Part shown: positions 1 to 13,582 of the stretch, piece by piece
Layout of the letters: every line of letters begins with the position of its first letter
Numbering within the stretch: the stretch's first letter is position 1
Assembly (NCBI GenBank): GCA_037833965.1
Contig: AP031357.1
Coordinates: 516,001-580,000 of the forward strand
Source: Marchantia polymorpha subsp. ruderalis
Lineage: Eukaryota > Streptophyta > Marchantiopsida > Marchantiales > Marchantiaceae
Direction of reading: 5' to 3'
Length of the DNA: 64,000 bases
Translations under genes and position numbers: made by a program
Notes under the pieces: generated by a model
What the model was told of the DNA's origin: nothing
Databases searched by the model: none
The model's input: the letters and a program-made list of their open reading frames with translations, nothing else

Positions 1-1146
1 GTCACACTATCTTCGAATAAGGAGTCTGCACCTGAGGAACCACTTCTCTCCTCACCACCAGCTTTTGCTGACAAACGATCAGTTTCAATAAAGACGGAAA
101 TTAGTAGTTGGAATGTGTTCCAAATCACAGTACTTTAAGAATAGCATAAAAGAGGAGTAAATACTCCAGAGATTTTCATTATTCAAATTTCATAGTGAAA
201 TATCTCTTTGCAGTATTACATTTTTTACTCAGCATATTAAGTTCTTCGACTGGAAGTTCACTATGTCCATGATGAATAAAAGCAGTAAACCCTTATTCAT
301 CTTACAATGGGCAAGGCGGTCTTCAATCCACTTTCTCCACAAACGTTTATCTCCGGTAGCTTGAGGCGAATCCTCCGCTGGCTCCCGCGGTCCACCATTG
401 CCGGTACCCTCCTCTAGATGATGGCACAGGTGGACATTCTCAAATATGTATATCATTCACACAAAAGAATACTGGAAATGATGATGCAAGCTCAACCTCC
501 TTATTTGTCATGATAAGGAATCTACATAAAACTCTTCGCCACAACTGCAGATTTGACAGTCCGGTTTCTTAATTCCACACTAGGTTTTGACTTGAGAATC
601 CACCCTCTTCACTTTTGTATATTAGGGTTGATGGAAGATAATGAAGACGGACTTAGAGCAACTGTCATTTTGTTTGTCAATTTACCATAAAGTTTTTGTC
701 AGTTCTTCTTCAACTGAGCTTAGGCCATAAACCTGTCATCGATGGAATTGTTCATTTCTTTGCAGTGAGATGAGCGATCGCAGAATAGATCATCAAGAGA
801 AAGAAAATGCAGATATACGGGTGAACATCCCAAAAAGGTTTAGGGTTCGGCGCTGGAACAGCAATTCTATATACACACACTGAACTGTATTCTTCAACAG
901 ATCGGTCCCCGATCCCGTAAGACTAGTCCTGCTTCAGTTCCCAGAAGAAACACAAAGAGAACAACGGCCCCAGAAGTAAGTCACAACACTAGAATTCGTA
1001 CCTGAAAGTCTATCAACTGTGGAAACCGAGATACTCCGTGACGAGCCAACACCCAGCTGCTGCCAGGAGTTCAGCAAGTGATCAAGGGAAGGAAAATTTA
1101 CAGACCCCGATCGTAATCGAACAAGACGCCATCCGCTCAAACTCAT
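1..1146 (-). CDS. 5' end of an unassigned gene, probably mitochondria-targeted (partial)
   Basis: Runs off the left edge. Exon 1 is 1146-1002: an ATG followed by about 48 codons rich in Arg, Ser and Leu with almost no acidic residues (begins MSLSGWRLVRLRSGS), the composition of a mitochondrial presequence. It ends at a CAG/GTACG donor. The best next exon is 67-1, after a TTGTCAG acceptor; it joins in phase (AKAGGEERSGSSGADSLFEDS) and continues beyond the window. The 934-nt intron contains a 75-codon open frame (456-229) that does not fit the phase. I do not recognise the protein; targeting is inferred from composition only. Confidence 0.4.
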
Positions 1147-4100
1147 CGTGAAAATTCTACTACCGTCCGCTCACTCGCGCTTAAGCTGATAGGATCTGTG
1201 TCCCCAAAGAATCATCTAAGAATCGAAGTGATCACAGCTCCCCTGAGCGGCCATCGCTGGGGAGCTCTAGTTCTAAACCCTGGTCCGCTCACAATCCAAT
1301 TCCAACTGACGGTGACAGAGAAAAACGCACGAGAGTTCCTCACTCTGTTGGGACTGATGACCTCTCCCCTGTCCTTTGTGCATCCGGGCACTTCAAAAGT
1401 CAGTCTAAAACCCTCGTTCACGTGCTGAATTAGTGCAATCTGTCTCCTAATTATGTGTTCCGACACTTTGCATTGCTCCTTTCATTCCATGCGTCTCCCT
1501 TACATTCAGACAGAACAAATGTTTATGTCTTCTTTCTATTCCGACGGTTGAATCAATACCTTAGTTAAGGTATTGATACAAGAATATGATTGTATCCTGA
1601 CCTTAACCTTCTTCATATCTTTCCTGATTTGTGATTCAAGTGTCAAATCTTGGTTTTTTTCATGAATAGAATATACAACTCATTGAGCTACCTCTACACC
1701 CTTACAGTAAAGCTAAGTCAAAGTGTAGGAATAAAGCGTAGGCGTCTTATTAATGTGATTTGAACAGGTTGTTTAGAAGTCCATTTTTCTAGCTTCGGTC
1801 ATAAATGCAGGCCCGAAAATAAGTGATGACTTCTTCATTTGAAATTTTTCATGTCTTGGATTTCATAATCCAGTCTGGACTAACTATACGAAAGGTAATT
1901 TGATCTGTTTATGGAAATACTTTTAGTTTGAAACGTTGCATAATAAATTTTTTTTATCAAGATGAAACAGAAACATTCATATTTATTACATAATTATCAT
2001 CATACTCTTGAGCTAATTTTGAATTACCTTTTCAATTCAACCGATTCTGTGTATAAGGCAATTCTCGCGTATAATACTGACAAGGGATTTAAAAAATTCG
2101 ATTAATTAATTAAATGTTTATAATATCATTTTCAGAAAATTGAAAAATTATAATTTCTTTAAATTTCTTTTTAAAGATTTAAATCCAATCAGGTGAAGAT
2201 CTCAAAATCAACATCATGAATATCTGAATTAGATACTGAAATCTAATCGTCTCTTGTAACACACAATAATTTTGTATTATACTTAAGAGATTTTGTGGTT
2301 ACCCATCTGATTTCTTAAATAAAGTCAGAGGCTATTTTTGTCATTTGCATAACATGAATTAAAAAAAATATAACCAAATGAACATTCTCATGCAAATTTG
2401 TAATAAAACAGATGAATGTTAATATAAATATCATTTCTAGATATATGTTTCAATTCTTGTTTTAGTTCATCGAACTACATATGCAAGATAAAAATCAAAG
2501 ATTTTCGAATGGATGTAAAGTATCCTTATTGTTATGCAAAGATTTCTGATATGCATTGAAAACGGAAAATGGTGATGTGAATATATATGTGTTTGTTCTC
2601 GACCATGTCAATTATCCCTTTGAACTTATATAAGTCGGCTTTCACAGCTAAGATAAAAGTTATGAGACAGATGATTCTTACAAATATTCTTCGAAATTAA
2701 TTTCCATTCTTGAATTGTTACATTTTGGAAGAAATGAAGCATGTGACACTGTAGATATATTAACAATGTCAATGCAGTTTCAAAAAAATATACTATTCAA
2801 TAAATCTATATCTTAAATTTCATCTTTTCTGATTCGCTAGTTTTATTTATCAAGCATGAACTGATTTCTCAATCAAACATGAACCCTAAATTTAGTATTA
2901 AAGTGAACTTTCTGAAAAAAAAAAATCATTATAAAATATAATACATCAAAAAAATGAATCTAATAGATATCGATCTACTAATTACATTTTTTCAGGTTGG
3001 AATATCAAATGAGTATTATTATATATGGTCATATTAGATCTTTCAAGATTACATAATTTATTTTGAATAGAAGTCTTTATGTTGCTTCTATTTGTCTCAT
3101 GGGTTGTCACATGCACTCTTTTACTTGTGTGTGAAAGATCTAGGATTTATTCTCCTCTCTACATATTTTCTACAATCTATTGTACTCAAGAAAGCAGTAC
3201 CATCATTGGTCGCTACATGCAATTCATAATCTCATAGTTTACCTAAGAATTAATATTATTTTTCTTGGTGCATACGTTGATATCTTTGGTGGGTATAGCA
3301 GTCTTGAATTAAATTCTTTGAAGATATGCCCTCATTGCATAAGGTGATAGCAATGGTGATTTCACATATTACTCTTCCAAGAAAGGTTGATATGTTGTTA
3401 AGTAAAGTATGTATCACAATGTTGCATTTCATTTATACTAGTATACTAGTTATGTGTTGAACTTTAGATGTAGCAGTTGATCACATGACTTGAAGTTCAC
3501 CTGGAAGTCGAGAGATCATTACGTACGATGTCAATAACATGTCCATGAGGTGTCTTTTACGTTATGGACATATCTCATATTGTGGAAGAGTTGTAGTCGG
3601 TCAATGTTCAAACATATCTAAATATCATTCATGAGAACAAAATATAGTTGCATAGATGCAATCATTCATATCATGTATGAAAAATTATCCAAGATATGAA
3701 TATCTATAGATCTCAGAGTGCAAATGTGCAACTTTTCTTCTTCCGGCTTTTATTTCATACGGAGCTAAAGAAGTGACTATTTACGTGTTAGCAAGGCAAT
3801 GTGCAAGAGAGGTTTTACTATACTAAGAGTCATAGTTGTCAAATAGCCTACTCTATGTGTTGCACAACCTATTTTCATTGCTCTAGACCCTAACTTCTTA
3901 CACCTTTATAAAATGGAGAAACTGTTTGTTTGGTGTTGCCAGATGAACGCGAAGAATATCTCTCCCGTTTGTAAAAAGTATGGCAAGTTTCCAGAATTTG
4001 AATCTTAAATTCCTGGTAATTATAAAGATTTTGGTAAATAACAATACTTCAAACCTCTAATGATAGAGGTTCAACATAAAATCCCACGAAGAGAGTGAAA

Positions 4101-4430
4101 CCATTACAAGTACTGTATTTGTCTCAAATTGTTAGATGTTTTCTTGGGAGAACTGTAGTATCTTGTCTTAACTAGTGATCACTCATCAGTTTTCAACACT
4201 CTTTAGTCATTCACACCTAGTATACAACAGTAGTTACCTAATCTGTTCTGAATGCACCTGTGATCGGATCCATTGACAGAAGACGGTTCGGTTTCTTAAA
4301 ATGAATCAAGGGGAACTCTATCTTCATACAATCTTCCATGATTGAAATTAAATTTTGAAACAGTTCAAGAGTCAAACTTGATGATCATACTAGTAAACTT
4401 TATTACTTTACACATCAAAGCTCGGCAGCG
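1147..4430. other. Intergenic, no gene seen
   Basis: 1147-1500 is mixed-composition sequence upstream of the left-edge gene and may hold its promoter. From about 1500 to 4430 the DNA is AT-rich with many stops in all frames. I saw no conserved protein motif, no paired terminal repeats and no RNA gene. It may be decayed transposon sequence, but nothing identifiable remains. Confidence 0.5.
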
Positions 4431-4506
4431 CAATAATATCGCGCGTTCGACTTGTATTACACTTTACAGATAGTACAAAGCTTCCAGTATGAAGCAGACG
4501 TTGTAA

Positions 4507-7500
4507 CTAACGAGACAGTGACCTCATAAACCGATTGAGCGATGCAAATACTCCAAGAACACTTTGAAGTGGAGGTGGCTCATCACTGGCTTCACCATTG
4601 CCACCGCGTTGTTTAGCCATGTACAGCATCTGCCAACGACCACAGTTCATTTTGCCTTAGAAACATGCTTGCAACCAGCTAGCATAGCATACACTAATTA
4701 TATTGCAAATACTAATCCTCTTCAGGTGGATATGCACGCTTGAAATTTGACAACAATAAGCATCGCTCCAAATATGGCGCAGTTCATACTAGGGAAGACA
4801 ATATGCACCTGATGAGTTACCAGAAATGTCGAGGATCATGATTGAGCAGAGAATTTGTTTCCTCTAAGTTCTAGGAAAGAAGTAGAAGGATGTAGACCGA
4901 TAGCATCATAATTTTGACACAAACCTCAACGTCCTCAAGTATGGGGCGCTCTCTCTCCACCTTCGCTAGTATGTACCGACCAGGTACTTGCTCATCGTCA
5001 AAGAATACTTGCCAGTTTCTGCAGATCATAAAGCGAACAAATTCCTACTTATTGACTTCGGAGAGATGTTTCGTGTTTGCATAGACTCATGTCTCCAGTA
5101 GAAGTTTCATACTAGGGTTGAGTACGGTCTTTAACGTACACTATATAGCAGAAAAAAATCTTGAAGCTTCGGATCACGAATATACGAGGAGCTTAAATGA
5201 GAAAATCAACATACCCTGGATATCGCCGGAATATGGATCCAAAGGAAAGTGATCGCATCGAGTACACATAATTGAATGTGCTGCAGAACCGACCAAGGTA
5301 AAAGAGACCGGGTAAGAACAGCAGCAAAGAAAAATGTGTCGCAGTCCTGTGGACCTGACGCATTTCGCGATCGATTAAGCTCTTACAAGGACAGATTGTT
5401 GAACTGCAAGCGTAATCACTCTTAATCGAAAAGATAGATGGAACCAACGCTTGATACGGCTCAACCTACCGCTAACAAACGCGTTCAGAAGATTTACCTG
5501 AGGAAGAACTCACGCATCCGCCTAACATTCAGACCAATTCCGACCTCACCACTTTGGAGCCGTGGGTTCCACATGATGAGAGGACGTGGCTACATGCATA
5601 ACATGAACATGTGTCAGAGCTGTCTCGACTATTTCTTAGGTGATCAGGTTCTAACTACTTCTTGAAGTGCACCTTAGGGCTAAGCTTCAATTCCAATAAA
5701 CAATGTAGAAAACTTACAGGCCCATCGTCTCCATCAACAAGAGCCACTGCGATCCGCTGGACATCAGCCAGGCCCTGGTAATCAGGTGATACTAAAACCA
5801 CAACATCATCGTCTGCGTTGATAGGTTTCCTGTCGTTTAAACTGCAAAACATATCCAACGAATCAAAAAGCAATATGAGTGACTTACTTCAAGAATCCAA
5901 CTAAGGGCTTTGCATCTCTAGAAGTTTATGCAACTCCGATGGTTCTCTCATTAGTTTAACACAGAGAGGCAACCTTCGCAACATCTTGTAATGGACAGCA
6001 ACTCACAAGACGGCACATGGAAGGAAACCTGGCAAAGCTGAAGGTAGCATCCTTCCACTGATACTTTAGCATAGCGGCCACACCAGCATCTGGGAAGATT
6101 GCCTTCAATCGCTGCACACACGCTGCACCACGTCAAAACTTTCATTACTGATTTCGACCTGATCCGAACCTTTTCCCCAAAGTTGTATTCTATTGCCTTC
6201 GAATACCGCAGGATGTTCTCTAAGGCCAGTCCAGGAAGGGTAACCAGCTTCAGACTGACATACCTGAGTTCCAAGACGTTCTTGGAGATCATCCAAGAAG
6301 ATTTGTGATAAGTTCCATATCCTAATCTGGTCACCTTCTTCACCAAGGTTCTGAAACTCCGGCAACAGAAGCTCTACCTGTATTGTTGGCCAAAGTCACC
6401 ATCAGTTCCAAGATTGAACGGGATCTTCGAAATCTGGATGAAAATTGAAAGATACAAAGTCCATCCTTTCAGACGATGGTTTAGTTAAAAGTCAATTTGC
6501 AGAATCCACTGCAAGTTCGGCTAGAATGGATGCATCATGACTAGAAGGCCGTTGCAGTGATATCGAAAGCTTTAACCTATTTCAATAAAACAAATCTGAG
6601 ACAAGCAACCACTAGAACCACGTGATTGCTACTTCGCCTCTACTAGTATTGCGGATTGTGTGTAAACTAATGTTGGATCTTGTCAACCTGTGCTGGGAAC
6701 TCGCCAGCACAGGGTGGTTGAGACCTATCGTGGATCTTGCGGCCGAATATCTTGCTGCGTGGCAATTCTCTCTCCGACACAGTTCGGCCAGCCGCATTCA
6801 CTATGAGAACGCTTTATATCAAGCGTGAAATTGCGCTCCTTCTTTTAGATCGTATCAAGAAAAAATAGTACAAGGTACATACTGGGTCACACCGACCTCA
6901 ATGAAATGTTGCAGTGCAATGATCTCGAGATCAGATACTATTCCAAAACGTGCCGTAAGTCACAGCTGTACTAATTACTTAATACGATCTTGGATCTGCA
7001 TCGTAATCTCTGCCACCAATTCGTACCATCTATTGTTCGACCTATGGAAATGATAAAGATATATACAACATAATGCATAGTGAAGATTCACGATTTTTGA
7101 CCAAAACAAGAGACGGTGTCTTGAGTGAGATGCGCGGCCGAGACTATGTCCCTGTACGGACCTTAACACCACGGAGGAGTGTCGTTCAAAAAATAGCAAA
7201 TTGAAAACAGCGCAGGATCGTCAATTAAACAGCAGGTAAAGGGGAGTGGATTGCGGCTCGTACTACTGCTCTGGTACCACCCGAATTTATGTACAAGGCG
7301 GTAGATTCGCTGGATTGAATTACGGCCCCTTCCAGATTTTCGGGCAATACTCTGAAATGCGAAACACCCACAATGACAGCAAATGTTCAAAAACTTCCTC
7401 GGTATATGTGTAGTCGGTGAAATTTACTCTTCACGAATGCACGAAAAATAGAAGAGCCCAATCCCGCGCTCAGAAAGCCAAGCTTAGAGTTGCGGAAGTT

Positions 7501-8039
7501 ACTATCGGCTGATACAGTGTATCCAAAGAAAATGTCGTCACTCCAGCACTCTACGGTAGAGGAGAAAAGAACCAAAGATGATCCAAAGGCAGCAATATAA
7601 AGCCCGAACAAGCCCGCTCGAAGTCCACTTACATTTACGGGTGCTAAAATTCCACGTCACGCCAAGATCAAGAAATGTACCTGTCTTCCCTCTCCTTCTC
7701 GTCTTCACTGGAACTTTCGCTACTCTCGCCCCTGACCTCCACAAGACCTGGCAATTCATCAAAGCCTCCCTTTTGAGGATCAGAGCCTTCTCCAGCAGTG
7801 AATTGCTGAAATTTGGCCTGGCGCCTCACGCACCTCCTCCTACCTACTGCTGCTGACCTCCTGGTCGAACTCATAGTACTCACATTCCGAATTGTAGTCC
7901 TACAACGAGAAGGAGACCAACTCTGAAGAGGAAATGCCGAGAATCCCGTAGAAGTTGCCTGCAGCTCACACACGGACGATATACCAGCAGCCACAGCGCT
8001 GCTCATTTGGGAAGTTTTCACAGAGTTCAAAGCAGCCAT
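4507..8039 (-). CDS. Plastid-targeted DUF1995 protein, 379 aa, 10 exons
   Basis: Exons (- strand): 8039-7681, 7029-6986, 6937-6897, 6377-6264, 6111-6029, 5841-5718, 5589-5498, 5280-5215, 5018-4925, 4629-4507. They total 1140 nt with consistent phases. Residues 1 to about 90 are Ser/Ala/Arg-rich without acidic residues near the start, typical of a chloroplast transit peptide; the chosen ATG opens this peptide. The core matches the cyanobacterial/plant DUF1995 family: VELLLPEF (149), LKAIFPDAGVAAML (188), LNDRKP followed by VVVLVSPDYQGLADVQRIA (215 on), NPRL with VGIGLNVRRMREFFL, the FRRYPGNWQVF element at 302-312, then VPGRYILAKVERERP. Some relatives (LPA3) assist photosystem II assembly, but this is a different subfamily and its role is unknown. 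Exons 2 and 3 (44 and 41 nt) are the least certain; the other eight are strong. Confidence 0.85.
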
Positions 8040-8071
8040 CGCTGAGTCCACGGCGAAATTTTTTCTTTTCC

Positions 8072-8113
8072 TCCCTCTCCCTCTCCGTGTCTCTCTCTCT
8101 CCTTCTCTCAAAC
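8072..8113. repeat. CT/GA-rich tract in the DUF1995 5' leader
   Basis: Pyrimidine-rich on the + strand (CTCCCTCTCC then TCTCTCTCTC), so GA-rich in the sense of the downstream gene, about 35 bases before its ATG. GA tracts are common in plant core promoters and leaders. A regulatory role is inference. Confidence 0.5.
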
Positions 8114-8416
8114 TCTGTACAAAGAGGCCCAAAACATGGCCCAACGTTTCACAAAAGTAGTCTACGAATGTCCATCAGGCACGCGGGCCTCGAAGAAAGA
8201 AACAGCAGGAGTGAATTTCTACCTTGGTAACCACACGAATTCTATCTATACTTATTTGAATGTGCGTGCCCTTGGTGCCTAATGTTCTTGCCTTGGGAGC
8301 CAAGGTACGGGTAGCCGGCAATCTGGGCGGACTGTCGAGCAGTAAACGGCAGCTGCCGCTGACTCAACTACAAGACACTACGAAGGCGAGGGAGCTCATT
8401 GTGAAATGATCCCCAT

Positions 8417-9016
8417 TCATGGAGCAGGAAGCGGAGCATGGATAGGCGACGAGTGCGATGCGCTGTAACCACCGCTCGTGGATATGCTTGAAACAGAATC
8501 TGCGCTCAGGGGCCATGGGCGACTTGGTTTCAGTTCGCTCGGCAGGAGGACTGATATTCGCCAGCCCCTCCCCTCATCCATACCATCCATGCCTGTATCG
8601 AATTCTTGCCGCTCGGCGCTTGCTCCGTCGCTCGCTCTCTCACTGGTCTGCTGTCCTGAATATTGAATTTGTTCTGTGCAGACTCCGAAGCCCCCGCTCG
8701 GCTGAGGGACGACGGATGTGGGTCCGGGCTGGACGTGTCCCCTATCCAGGAACGAGGCCACCCGTTCATGATCTCAGCACACCAAAGACGATTGGAATAT
8801 TGAGGAAGGCGCGGAAGAGTCTCCGCTTCTTGCATGACTTACATGACGCTTCCCATGCAGTCCGTTCCTTGGAAACTTCGTGGAAAATAATGTCAATTTT
8901 CATATATTCAGCTATTATGAATGCCTTTCGAATATGCCATGGGCTTCAGCATACTTACATTGCTCCGTCCATTCTCACATGCCTCAATTAAATTGCTCTC
9001 GAATTTGTCACCCAAG
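8417..9016 (-). CDS. 3' exons of an unassigned gene (partial model)
   Basis: Three exons join in one frame through good splice sites: 9016-8959 (58 nt, donor GTAAGT), 8867-8843 (25-nt microexon, donor GTAAGT) and 8772-8417 (terminal, stop TGA). The frame reads LGDKFESNLIEACENGRSN, then ERTAWEAS, then YHERVASFLDRG and a Ser/Gly/Pro-rich C-terminus ending HAPLPAP. Codon choice in the last exon looks coding. Upstream exons are unresolved: a fragment near 9380-9315 (MHVVEEEKFAWRVVQG) could splice on in phase, but the intron is unproven. It lies on the same strand as the DUF1995 gene, whose ATG is about 380 bp further on. I do not recognise the family. Confidence 0.4.
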
Positions 9017-12000
9017 CTGTACACACACAACTTACATCATACTCCTTTCTCTATACATCGAACAAACAACAATACGCGCCACATATCTTACGACATCCTC
9101 GAATAAACATTCACCGAATATTCATATACATCACACTTTATTACACCCTACATTATTTGAGAAACCAACCTCAGCGTAATCTTTGTGCATTATCGGACAT
9201 AAGTGTTCAAAATCAGCATTGAAATAAACGCAATTCAAATACCCAATCGTCCAATATATACTATCCGCGCAAGACATTCACAAATACTCCATTCCTCTCA
9301 AACTGCTTCTTCTAACCAGCCTTGCACAACACGCCAAGCAAACTTTTCTTCCTCAACAACATGCATGCAATACCTGCTTGCAATAGTGTTGTATTATATC
9401 TCATCTATGTACTTTGTACATTTCAAAACAGATCTAAAAAGCTTCAAAAACAAAAATTCTCTCTCTTCCAAACAAACATCCCAAAGGCTTACTAAAATCT
9501 TTTAAAACCACCATAAGAGTATCCATAATCAAGTGTCAAAACATCACAAATTCCAATGAGCGTAGCAAAAGTTTACTTATAACCTACTAATTCTTCATAA
9601 GCTCAGTGCGTATTAAAAATATGGTAAAAGTCAGAATTTGAAGTAGTCTTACATTAATATGAAACATTATGTGCAATTTAATATTCAACATATGATGCGA
9701 GATTGATAAAAATATAAGATCATACAACAAATATGTTATTATTTTTTAAATGCTAGTTCAATTGTAAATTATAAACCATAGATACAAAAGATACATTTTC
9801 AAAGATGATCGAGTAGATGAATACAAGTTGAGTAAGTTATCTAAGCACATAGATGTATTTGTAAAGAGGTAAACCAAATCAAAATATAGCTTTCCAAGGT
9901 GAAGATGGATTATAATATATGAACAAGTAATTGGGTAGTCATATGGAATGTAAGATCAATATTCTTCATAGATTGTGATTTTTTAACTATTGATGAGAAT
10001 CACACAAGGGAAATTAGTGAGCTCATGTTAATGTTAGTCAAAACATAGATCTATAAAAGATTAGACAAAGGAAAATATGTTATTATATATAATTTGGACT
10101 TTCCTTGAAAACATTGTGTATAGGAAAATCTTAAAGTCTAACATTTACCTTCACACTATTACAGTTATTTCTGTACATAATATCATAATAAGCAACATCA
10201 AAATTAATAATTCTATTATCAGGTTTGAATTTAAAGCCAAATTCAATCACAAAAATAGATATATAATAATAACACACATTTTTTTCTGTTGATATGCTTA
10301 TGTTAATTGTATCATGAAAAAGAAGCTCACCTGCTTTCAAATTTTGCATCATTGACAAACCTCATACAACTTTGCAACTAACAAAAATCAAAGTTTACAA
10401 TATATTAAATGATAAATCATTTTTTACCTGATTTATATCTAACCATGTACATAGATTTCAACATAAATGTGGTACATGCATGTTGTTAATTCACATTTTT
10501 GTATATATTTGTTAAGATTGTATGTTTAGTATTCATTCTTTATTGACGTAAATCATAAGCACTTATATCACAGTAGGTACGAATTAATTTGTTAGGGATA
10601 TAAGTTTGTTTATTGTTTAGCATCATGAATTGAGGTATATAAGCATTTGGGAAATATTCATAATTTTTATAATACTTCTTTTCATGATTACATATTTCAT
10701 CTTTTTTTAATGTTTTTTTTCATTTATTAAAAGAATATATCTGAATATTTGTTGACTTCACATTTTATTTAGATGTTATTTGGCTATTTGATGCAAACTT
10801 ACATATTCGTATAAAAAAATCCAGATAATTACAGTTAGAATAAAAAATCTCGCCTAGAAAAAAAGTATGACATGATGACTTTAGTAAATGTTTAAATATG
10901 CAAGATCTCATATGTGCACAAAATGATGTACACGTTCATTGAGTCAAGCAATGAATTATACGTGAATAAGATAGGAAAGCTTTCAAAAATACAATGAACA
11001 TTATATATATATATATTCTAGTGAAACATATGGTTTGGCATTAGCATTGTAATGACTATCTCTTTATCTTCAACAAATCATTTAGATAAGATTTAAAATT
11101 GTTTGAAGAAGTTTCTATTCATAAATGTATTAAATTATCTTATATATTACTGAAAGACCTTTCATGCATTTTATGATACATGTTTTGTGCTTAGTAATAT
11201 AATAAACCCTAAAATTTTACATTTTTGTGATAAAAAATGCATGCGTAGAATTACAAAATTATGGAATAAATGGATGAAATATAAAAAAATTAAATTTGCA
11301 CGATAAAATAACTTTAAATTTAATATTTACATTAATAAAATTTTGGATTTATTTCAACACTTTAAAAAAATACATAAGAATCAAATATCACAAGATGACT
11401 TACATATGTTAATTTATCAAAAATCAAGTTGTTTAAGTATTTGAAAATACTTTGCAAACACTGTTGAAAATAAGACTTGTTTCAACAGTTTCAAACATAA
11501 TTGTAAATGTAAATATCAATAGAATCAGAATTTAAACATTGTTTATAATTCTTCTCAGATATTGTGAAGAATTCAACTTTTTAAATTTTCAAACTACACA
11601 TACATTTATGATTTTAAACGCACATATATACATGCATTTAAAATCTATATTACATGTTATATATATATATATATGAAGCTTTAAACTGTATATAAAGACT
11701 AAAATTATATCAAAAATAGATTTTGAAAGCAATATAGTCTTTTATGGATCTACATAAAATCATTCATTTACTTCATTTTTGCTAAAATTGCCACAAATAG
11801 TCATTTAATAAATTATTTGGAATTATTTATATTATATTTTGATTTATTATATCATTATATTACATTTGATACTCTTATGATTTCAGAAAAACGTTGATAT
11901 CAATATTATTGGAATAAATTGTTTTTCAGTCAAAGTATAAATTGTATCAAAACTGCAAGAAAAAAATAGCATATGTGCACGCATGACTAAATTACAAAAA

Positions 12001-12159
12001 TGTATGTCGGGCCGTCTAAATTACTTAAATTGCGGCATGTTTCAAAATCCAAATTAACATACTGGAGATAGTCATCACGTCTAAATCTTTGCCACACTAT
12101 CAACACTTATGAAACAAATTGAAAAATTTTGTAGTCTTTTTTTTTTGATAAAAAATGCA

Positions 12160-12960
12160 TGGATTATACTCCTTTGAATATTTCTTCAGTTTGCTCTATT
12201 CTCTGCATAACAGATGTATATGATCGTCATGCAATCATAACGTTCAATTTTGATTATAGTATATATTTGTCTGTGAACAAGCAAGCAAGGAATATTTTAT
12301 AAATTTTTTTTGACTCTAAACAAGCAGGTTGTAAGTTTTGTTGTAATTGTGTCAAAAGGTATGTTTGCAAGTTTTGGCAGAAATATTATTAGCTAAGTGT
12401 ATCGCAAACTTCACATTAGTCTCCAAAAAGTTTAATAGTGTTGAACACAAATCCATGCTCACAACTCATACTACAATTACAAAGAATAGTGTTTCATGAA
12501 TGAAAGAATGGAGACAAGTTCTATTTAAAATTTGCATTCAGTTCTTACATTGACGACACTTGAAGAATTAAAAAGTTTAGGATTTGTTTTGAAGTTCATG
12601 CGTGTGGAACGTCCATAACATTAAAAGTGCCAATTGTTTATCTTGAAACACTATCCCCACATAATAATGTAAATTTGGATTGTTGCTGCCAACAACAACA
12701 ACATGTATGAAGCTAAGTGAGAAATTTTCAAGGTAAGTTTGTAATAAATTTCTTATGATGCAAAGGCGTCAATGGTGAATAATAAAATGTATGGATTGCA
12801 ATTGTTGTTTAAACATGTATTGTTTCTACTTTTTCTCTCCATAACGAGGTCTATGATCGTAATGCAATCACAACACTCAATTTTGAGTACATTTTATTTT
12901 TGTTTGTGAATGAGCAGGCTACGAGTTTATGCTATAATTATTAAGCTTAAATATAACAAG
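12160..12960. repeat. Diverged direct repeat pair about 620 bp apart
   Basis: The segment about 12160-12360 resembles about 12775-12960. Both contain AAAATG.ATGGATT, then CTC..CATAACGA/AGA..TATGATCGT, ATGCAATCA.AAC, CAATTTTGA.TA, and a TTTGT..GTGAA..AGCA block. Substitutions and small indels are frequent, so the duplication is old. Matched by eye. Confidence 0.4.
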
Positions 12961-13582
12961 TAGGATTAAACTTACTTGTTGCGTGATGATGAAATCTAAG
13001 TTTTTGATATGTGAAAAGTTTAATCAATGCATTTGGATATTTGTATGTGTAATAGTTACATTATTCAAGATTGGGGTATGCACATGACATAGCTTATAAC
13101 ACAAAATCATAGTCTATGAATTATTTATCGTTTGAAAAATGTAAAGAGTAAACTTGTTTTCTTCTGGTTGCGATGTATGTACTTATTCGCTCAATATGTA
13201 TGGTTTTTTTTCAAAGGTAAACAATTTGATCATGTTTTGTACATACAATTTCAATGAGTTGATGAATTAGATGTTTATATTGTAAAAATCTAATCTGAAT
13301 TTTCATTTGATTGATTTTGAAACAGTTTTATTGTCATGTAATACAAATAAAAAAACAAAGCAAAAAAATAAATAATGCACAACACGTATTATTATTACAA
13401 TGCACAAAAAATGTTTGTGTTTATATGTTGAATGAGAATTATGGTTTTAAAGTTTTGCACATGTTTATTAATTTGTTATAAGTGTTTAATTTTCAATGTT
13501 ATTTTTGCATTGTATTTGATCATGATAAGAAAGTTGATTTGAAACATAAAGTTATGTGTTTAATTGTAGGCTAAAAACATCT

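Noticed and set aside
229-456. Open frame inside the left-edge intron with a WRKWIEDRLAH segment faintly like prostaglandin E synthase 2-type proteins
   Set aside because: The similarity is only a few residues, the neighbouring family motifs are missing and the phase does not fit the flanking exons.
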